Shown here: positions 42,656 to 45,839 of the stretch, piece after piece
Layout of the letters: each line of letters starts with the position of its first letter
How positions within the stretch are numbered: the first letter of the stretch is position 1
Source: JAJZMA01 sp021850405
GTDB lineage: Bacteria > Chloroflexota > Dormibacteria > Aeolococcales > Aeolococcaceae
Assembly (NCBI GenBank): GCA_027365835.1
Contig: DAHXLU010000030.1
Span: 1 to 45,839 of the forward strand
DNA: 45,839 bases
Reading direction: 5' to 3'
The notes under the pieces: model-generated
The model's database searches: none
The model's input: the letters and a program-made list of their open reading frames with translations, nothing else
Told to the model about the DNA's origin: nothing
Program-made: the position numbers and the translations under genes

Positions 42656-45600
42656 AGATCAACACACTGACAATACAGGGCTTTGGTCGCCTGAAAGACC
42701 TGTCAATAGAGTTTTCCGATGGGCTCACTGTCCTGCTGGGCAACAATGAAGCAGGAAAGTCCACCATCGCCGCAGCGCTTCGGGCGGGCCTCTACGGGCT
42801 CGACCCTACTGGACAGGGACGCAGCAAAAAAGTTGACTGGACGCGCTGGAAGCCGTGGAGCGGCAGCGACTACGGCGTTGTCATCACCTACACCCTTTCC
42901 AATGGTGAAAGCTACCGGGTGAGCCGCGATCTCACCACCCACCGGCATCCTGCACAGGTCTACCGGATTGGCGGCGGCGACGTAACCGATCAGTTCCGGG
43001 TCCATTCCAGGGTGATGCCTGCCTTCTTCCATCTTGGCCTGACTGAAGAGGCCTTCCTGGCTACTGCCTGCCTGTCAGAGGGTAGCCTGCCATACACATC
43101 CGCCAGCTTATCGGCGCCCGCACGACCCGAAGAGATTCATGACGCACTGCAGCGCCTCACAGACAGCTCTGGCAACACTACAGCCAAACAGGCACAGGCC
43201 CTGCTTGAGAAGGCACTTGAGGAGTTAGGGACAGAGCGGGCAGCAACCAAGCCTTTAAGGAAAGCCGAGGACAGGCTGGAAGGCCTGCTCACCCGTCAGG
43301 CGGCTGCGCTGGATGGTTTCGAGAAACTGGCAAGACTCGAGGAAGAGGCAGCAAAAACTGCTGCGGCCCATGCGAAGGCGCAGGAAGAGGCAGCGCGCAT
43401 CCGGCGGGAATGGCTGCTGGGCAAGCTGACAGGGCTGGAAGCCACAAGGGCCAGGATCGCAACCCTGAATGAACAGATTTCCGGGCTCAACTCTACGATT
43501 GGGTCCCACGTCCAGTATGAGCCGTTCCCCGCAGAGATAGAGGGTGACCTCCTCCAGGCGGTCGGAGAGCTGAGCCGGGCCGAACAGGATCTGGAGGAGC
43601 GGAGGAAGGCGTGGGAGGAAGCTGCTCCCCGCCTGGAGGCAGCACGTAAGCGGTGCCGGGAGATTGCATCTGAGCGCTCTGCCATGGTCGATCTGCCCGT
43701 GCCAGCTGACCGGTGCGCTGAACGGGAGCGGAGACTCCAGGCCGAGCTGAACGAGGTAGTGGCGAGTACGAGCTCCCTGCCTGCCGCACCAGATTCCAGC
43801 CGGGCAGATACGCTGCTGGCAGAAATTGCAGCGACAGGACTGAAGACAGTCCCCCGGGAGTTTTTCCCGGAACTGCCTGCACTTATTGGCCAGGCCACGG
43901 TGAGAGGCTACCTCCAGTCCCTGCGGGCAGGGGCACTCCTCGGCTCTCTGGGCATCGCGGGACTGGTCATCACAGCTGTGAGCAGCAAGGGCTTTCTCAT
44001 CCTGCCCAGCCTTTTGCTGATAGCACTCGCCATTGTGCTTTGCGGGCTGGGCCTGATCCAGTTTGCCCCCGCCAGGGCGGCGAGGAAAAAGATCGCACAG
44101 AACTGCCCGGGACTGGATGTCCTCCCAGGCTCACTTGAACAACTCGAGCGGAAGATTCCTGACGTACTGCGGCTGTACAGGGCACTCGACGAGGAGCAGC
44201 AGCAGAGGGGAAGAGAGACCCAGCAGAGCACAGATGTGCTGGAACGCCTCGCGCTGATAACTGGACGCTGCGAGCAGCTTGCACGCGAATCTGGCGTAGG
44301 GATGGACTCGCAGGAAGGATCTGTCGGCACCAGTCCGCCGGTGCGGGCGGTGGACTGGGAAACCCCGGCTGGCATGATACGGCGCGCCAATGCGGCCCTT
44401 GAGGCTGTACAGACGCTACTTGACCAGCACGCCGCACTCTCGCACCTGGAGCTGGAAGAAAAACAACAAAAAGATGCAGAGGCTGCGCTTATCTCCCAGC
44501 AGCAGCAATATCTGGCAGCACAGGATGCGACAAGAGCGCTGCGGACCGCAGTCACGGGCAGGATTGCGAGAACAGGGATTGTGATCGATGGAAATGACCA
44601 GGCAGCTGTGCGCATGGCAGTTGACGAGCTGACTGCAGCCACGGCTGGGAAGAAGGTGCTGCTGCGCGCCCAGACCGAGCGCGCAGCGCTACAGGCCACG
44701 CTTGGCCCCCTGGGCAGCGAGGAAGAGCTGTCCCAGCAGATATCCGGGTTCAAGCAGTTTGGCGTGTCTGAGGGCCTCCTCGCAGACGCAGACGATGTAA
44801 GAGACATTGACATGGCACCACTGCAACTGGACGAGGTGGAACGGAGCGGGGCTGCTGCCATGAACGCTGCGCATCAGCTGGATGACAGCTACAAGAGGCT
44901 TCGGGCAGAGGCAGATGCGCTCCGGGCGCAGCTGCCGGAACGCAACAGTCTTGAGGAGGAGATTGCGGAAGCCCGGGAGCAGGTAGAGCAGCTGCAGCGC
45001 CGCAAGGCGGCCCTGGAACTTGGCTGTGAAATCCTGGATCTGGTAGCGCGGCGGGTCCACCGGGCGGTAGCTCCACAGCTGGGAAGCTACCTGGGTGAAC
45101 GGCTGGAGCTGCTTACAGAGGGAAGGTATAGCGAGTGCACGGTGGATGAGCAGACTTTTGAAGTGTCAGTGCGCCCTCCGGAAAGCCTCGCGTTTACCAC
45201 GCTTGACAAACTCTCGCACGGAACGAGAGACCAGATCGGTCTTCTCCTGCGCATGGGGCTGGCAGATGTCTTTTCGGCCGAACCATTGCCGCTGCTGCTG
45301 GATGAGCCGCTAATAAGTGCGGATCCGGAGCGCAGGGCCAGGATGGCCGAATTTCTGGGACAGGCCAGCCTACAGCAGCAGGTTGTGATTACAACTACCG
45401 ATCCCCGGGTAGCTGAGCTGCTCGCTGATTCAGCCAAACTTGCGACAGTTGTACAGCTGCCCGCCGCAGCAGCAATCGCAACTGCCGGTAGCGGCTATCT
45501 GGAACCAGCCATCACCTCCATACCTGACCCACTTGCCCCCGCGGCGTCTGGTAGGCCAGGAAAAAAGCTTGCTCATGCAACACCACCTGAGGCAAGCCCA

Positions 45601-45705
45601 CAGAATGGCCACGCGCCGCAGCTACAGCCTTCGCCGCAGCCCAAAGTGGTTGCTGACATCATCGAGGAGGTGTCACGTACGCATCCGGTACGACGAAGGC
45701 ACTAG
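42652..45705 (+). CDS. SMC/Rad50-like ATPase with membrane segments (YhaN-like), stop codon from insertion sequence
   Basis: A 1017-residue ABC-type ATPase beginning MKINTLTIQGFGRLKDL. Walker A is GNNEAGKST (about 30-38); long coiled coils follow; at about 422-465 two hydrophobic helices (LLGSLGIAGLVITAVS; ILPSLLLIALAIVLCGLGLI) sit at the hinge, as in YhaN; the signature LSHGTRDQIGLLLRMG and Walker B LPLLLDEPLIS complete the head (about 845-890). A Pro/Ala-rich tail follows. GTG 42652 overlaps the nuclease gene. The final TAG (45703-45705) lies in the insertion-sequence end, so the original C terminus may have been longer; the ATPase head is complete. Probable partner of the YhaO-like nuclease in DNA-end handling near the membrane. 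Confidence 0.87.
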   Translation: MKINTLTIQGFGRLKDLSIEFSDGLTVLLGNNEAGKSTIAAALRAGLYGLDPTGQGRSKKVDWTRWKPWSGSDYGVVITYTLSNGESYRVSRDLTTHRHPAQVYRIGGGDVTDQFRVHSRVMPAFFHLGLTEEAFLATACLSEGSLPYTSASLSAPARPEEIHDALQRLTDSSGNTTAKQAQALLEKALEELGTERAATKPLRKAEDRLEGLLTRQAAALDGFEKLARLEEEAAKTAAAHAKAQEEAARIRREWLLGKLTGLEATRARIATLNEQISGLNSTIGSHVQYEPFPAEIEGDLLQAVGELSRAEQDLEERRKAWEEAAPRLEAARKRCREIASERSAMVDLPVPADRCAERERRLQAELNEVVASTSSLPAAPDSSRADTLLAEIAATGLKTVPREFFPELPALIGQATVRGYLQSLRAGALLGSLGIAGLVITAVSSKGFLILPSLLLIALAIVLCGLGLIQFAPARAARKKIAQNCPGLDVLPGSLEQLERKIPDVLRLYRALDEEQQQRGRETQQSTDVLERLALITGRCEQLARESGVGMDSQEGSVGTSPPVRAVDWETPAGMIRRANAALEAVQTLLDQHAALSHLELEEKQQKDAEAALISQQQQYLAAQDATRALRTAVTGRIARTGIVIDGNDQAAVRMAVDELTAATAGKKVLLRAQTERAALQATLGPLGSEEELSQQISGFKQFGVSEGLLADADDVRDIDMAPLQLDEVERSGAAAMNAAHQLDDSYKRLRAEADALRAQLPERNSLEEEIAEAREQVEQLQRRKAALELGCEILDLVARRVHRAVAPQLGSYLGERLELLTEGRYSECTVDEQTFEVSVRPPESLAFTTLDKLSHGTRDQIGLLLRMGLADVFSAEPLPLLLDEPLISADPERRARMAEFLGQASLQQQVVITTTDPRVAELLADSAKLATVVQLPAAAAIATAGSGYLEPAITSIPDPLAPAASGRPGKKLAHATPPEASPQNGHAPQLQPSPQPKVVADIIEEVSRTHPVRRRH

Positions 45706-45839
45706 CGGGAGTTTCCCCGCTAAGTCCGCCTACAGAGGGATAATTGTTTGCCGGCCTCATAATTGCGGCCTTGGCCTGTATTACCTAACTCAGCGTTTGG
45801 GGGCCAGTGCCTGAAGCTCAAAGAGGTCGAACAGATGTT
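45699..45839 (-). mobile_element. Insertion-sequence end (right copy of 141-bp inverted repeat)
   Basis: Exact reverse complement of 1-141, with the terminal hairpin at 45703-45722 and the putative transposase C-terminal codons on the minus strand at 45790-45837. It inserts at the end of the YhaN-like gene and provides its stop codon. See the left copy for structure and caveats. Confidence 0.75.

Noticed and set aside
1..45839. Linear plasmid or phage genome with terminal inverted repeats
   Set aside because: The interior holds single-copy housekeeping genes (synthetases, acc genes, oxidase, tRNA), there are no phage or plasmid genes, and the repeat length matches an assembly k-mer.
1..45839. 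CRISPR array or prophage
   Set aside because: No regularly spaced direct repeats, cas genes, integrases or structural phage genes were seen.

Overview
The window looks like a chromosomal contig from an aerobic, probably free-living (soil or sediment type) bacterium. The gene set suggests a Chloroflexota or Dormibacterota-like lineage: an imuB / DUF6504-like / dnaE2 cassette with a Gram-positive type LexA box, a greA-lysS-serS string, a type A2 cytochrome oxidase with a YSHP motif, HelY-like helicase, mycobacterial-type GH15 trehalase, and several promoters that seem to give leaderless mRNAs. This placement is inferred from gene families only; no rRNA is present. Base composition is moderately GC-rich in most of the window but visibly lower in the first 6.4 kb.

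Both ends are the same 141-bp sequence in inverted orientation (1-141 and 45699-45839). It looks like the transposase-3' end of one multicopy insertion sequence, with the contig stopping where assembly paths branch. At the left it breaks a secreted Kelch-propeller gene; at the right it supplies the stop codon of a YhaN-like ATPase gene.

Layout: 142-1138 (-) truncated Kelch protein; 1538-6407 (+) SOS-controlled translesion module imuB, small DUF6504-like gene, dnaE2. 6503-11072 (-) greA, lysS, serS, hotdog thioesterase, HAD phosphatase. 11136-11369 (+) a well-formed promoter and terminator around about 200 nt without a credible gene, a candidate small RNA. 11479-13596 (-) Ldh2-type dehydrogenase and DusB-like tRNA-dihydrouridine synthase. 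13722-14974 (+) ROK sugar kinase and a zinc-ribbon protein. 15037-18667 (-) metallophosphatase, GH15 trehalase, TPR protein with acidic tail. 18798-19999 (+) ParA with a small partner instead of ParB. 20119-21948 (-) acyl-CoA synthetase. 22329-26548 (+) HelY-like helicase and a six-hairpin glycosidase. 26583-27819 a deoxyribosyltransferase-like protein (-) and a small membrane protein (+). 27865-29679 (-) AidB-like acyl-CoA dehydrogenase; 29970-30045 tRNA-Arg(CCG). 30183-31206 (-) DEDDh exonuclease and a hypothetical; 31392-32852 (+) biotin-protein ligase and an SRPBCC-like protein. 33302-37689 (-) cupredoxin lipoprotein and respiratory oxidase genes (coxB, coxA, ctaB, a 40-residue membrane peptide, a subunit IV-like protein). 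38036-41413 (+) conserved unknown, fabH, accD, accA. 41456-45705 (+) YhaO-like nuclease and YhaN-like ATPase.

Functional themes: genome maintenance (imuB/dnaE2, helicase, DEDDh exonuclease, YhaO/YhaN), initiation of fatty-acid synthesis (accA, accD, fabH, with birA to biotinylate the carrier encoded elsewhere) beside fatty-acid use (acyl-CoA synthetase, acyl-CoA dehydrogenase), aerobic respiration (A2-type oxidase plus heme O synthase), storage sugar turnover (GH15, glycosidase, ROK kinase), and translation (two synthetases, DusB, tRNA-Arg). Gene starts are compact: several pairs overlap by 4 nt (ATGA or GTGA), and three promoters put the transcription start at or within a few bases of the start codon.
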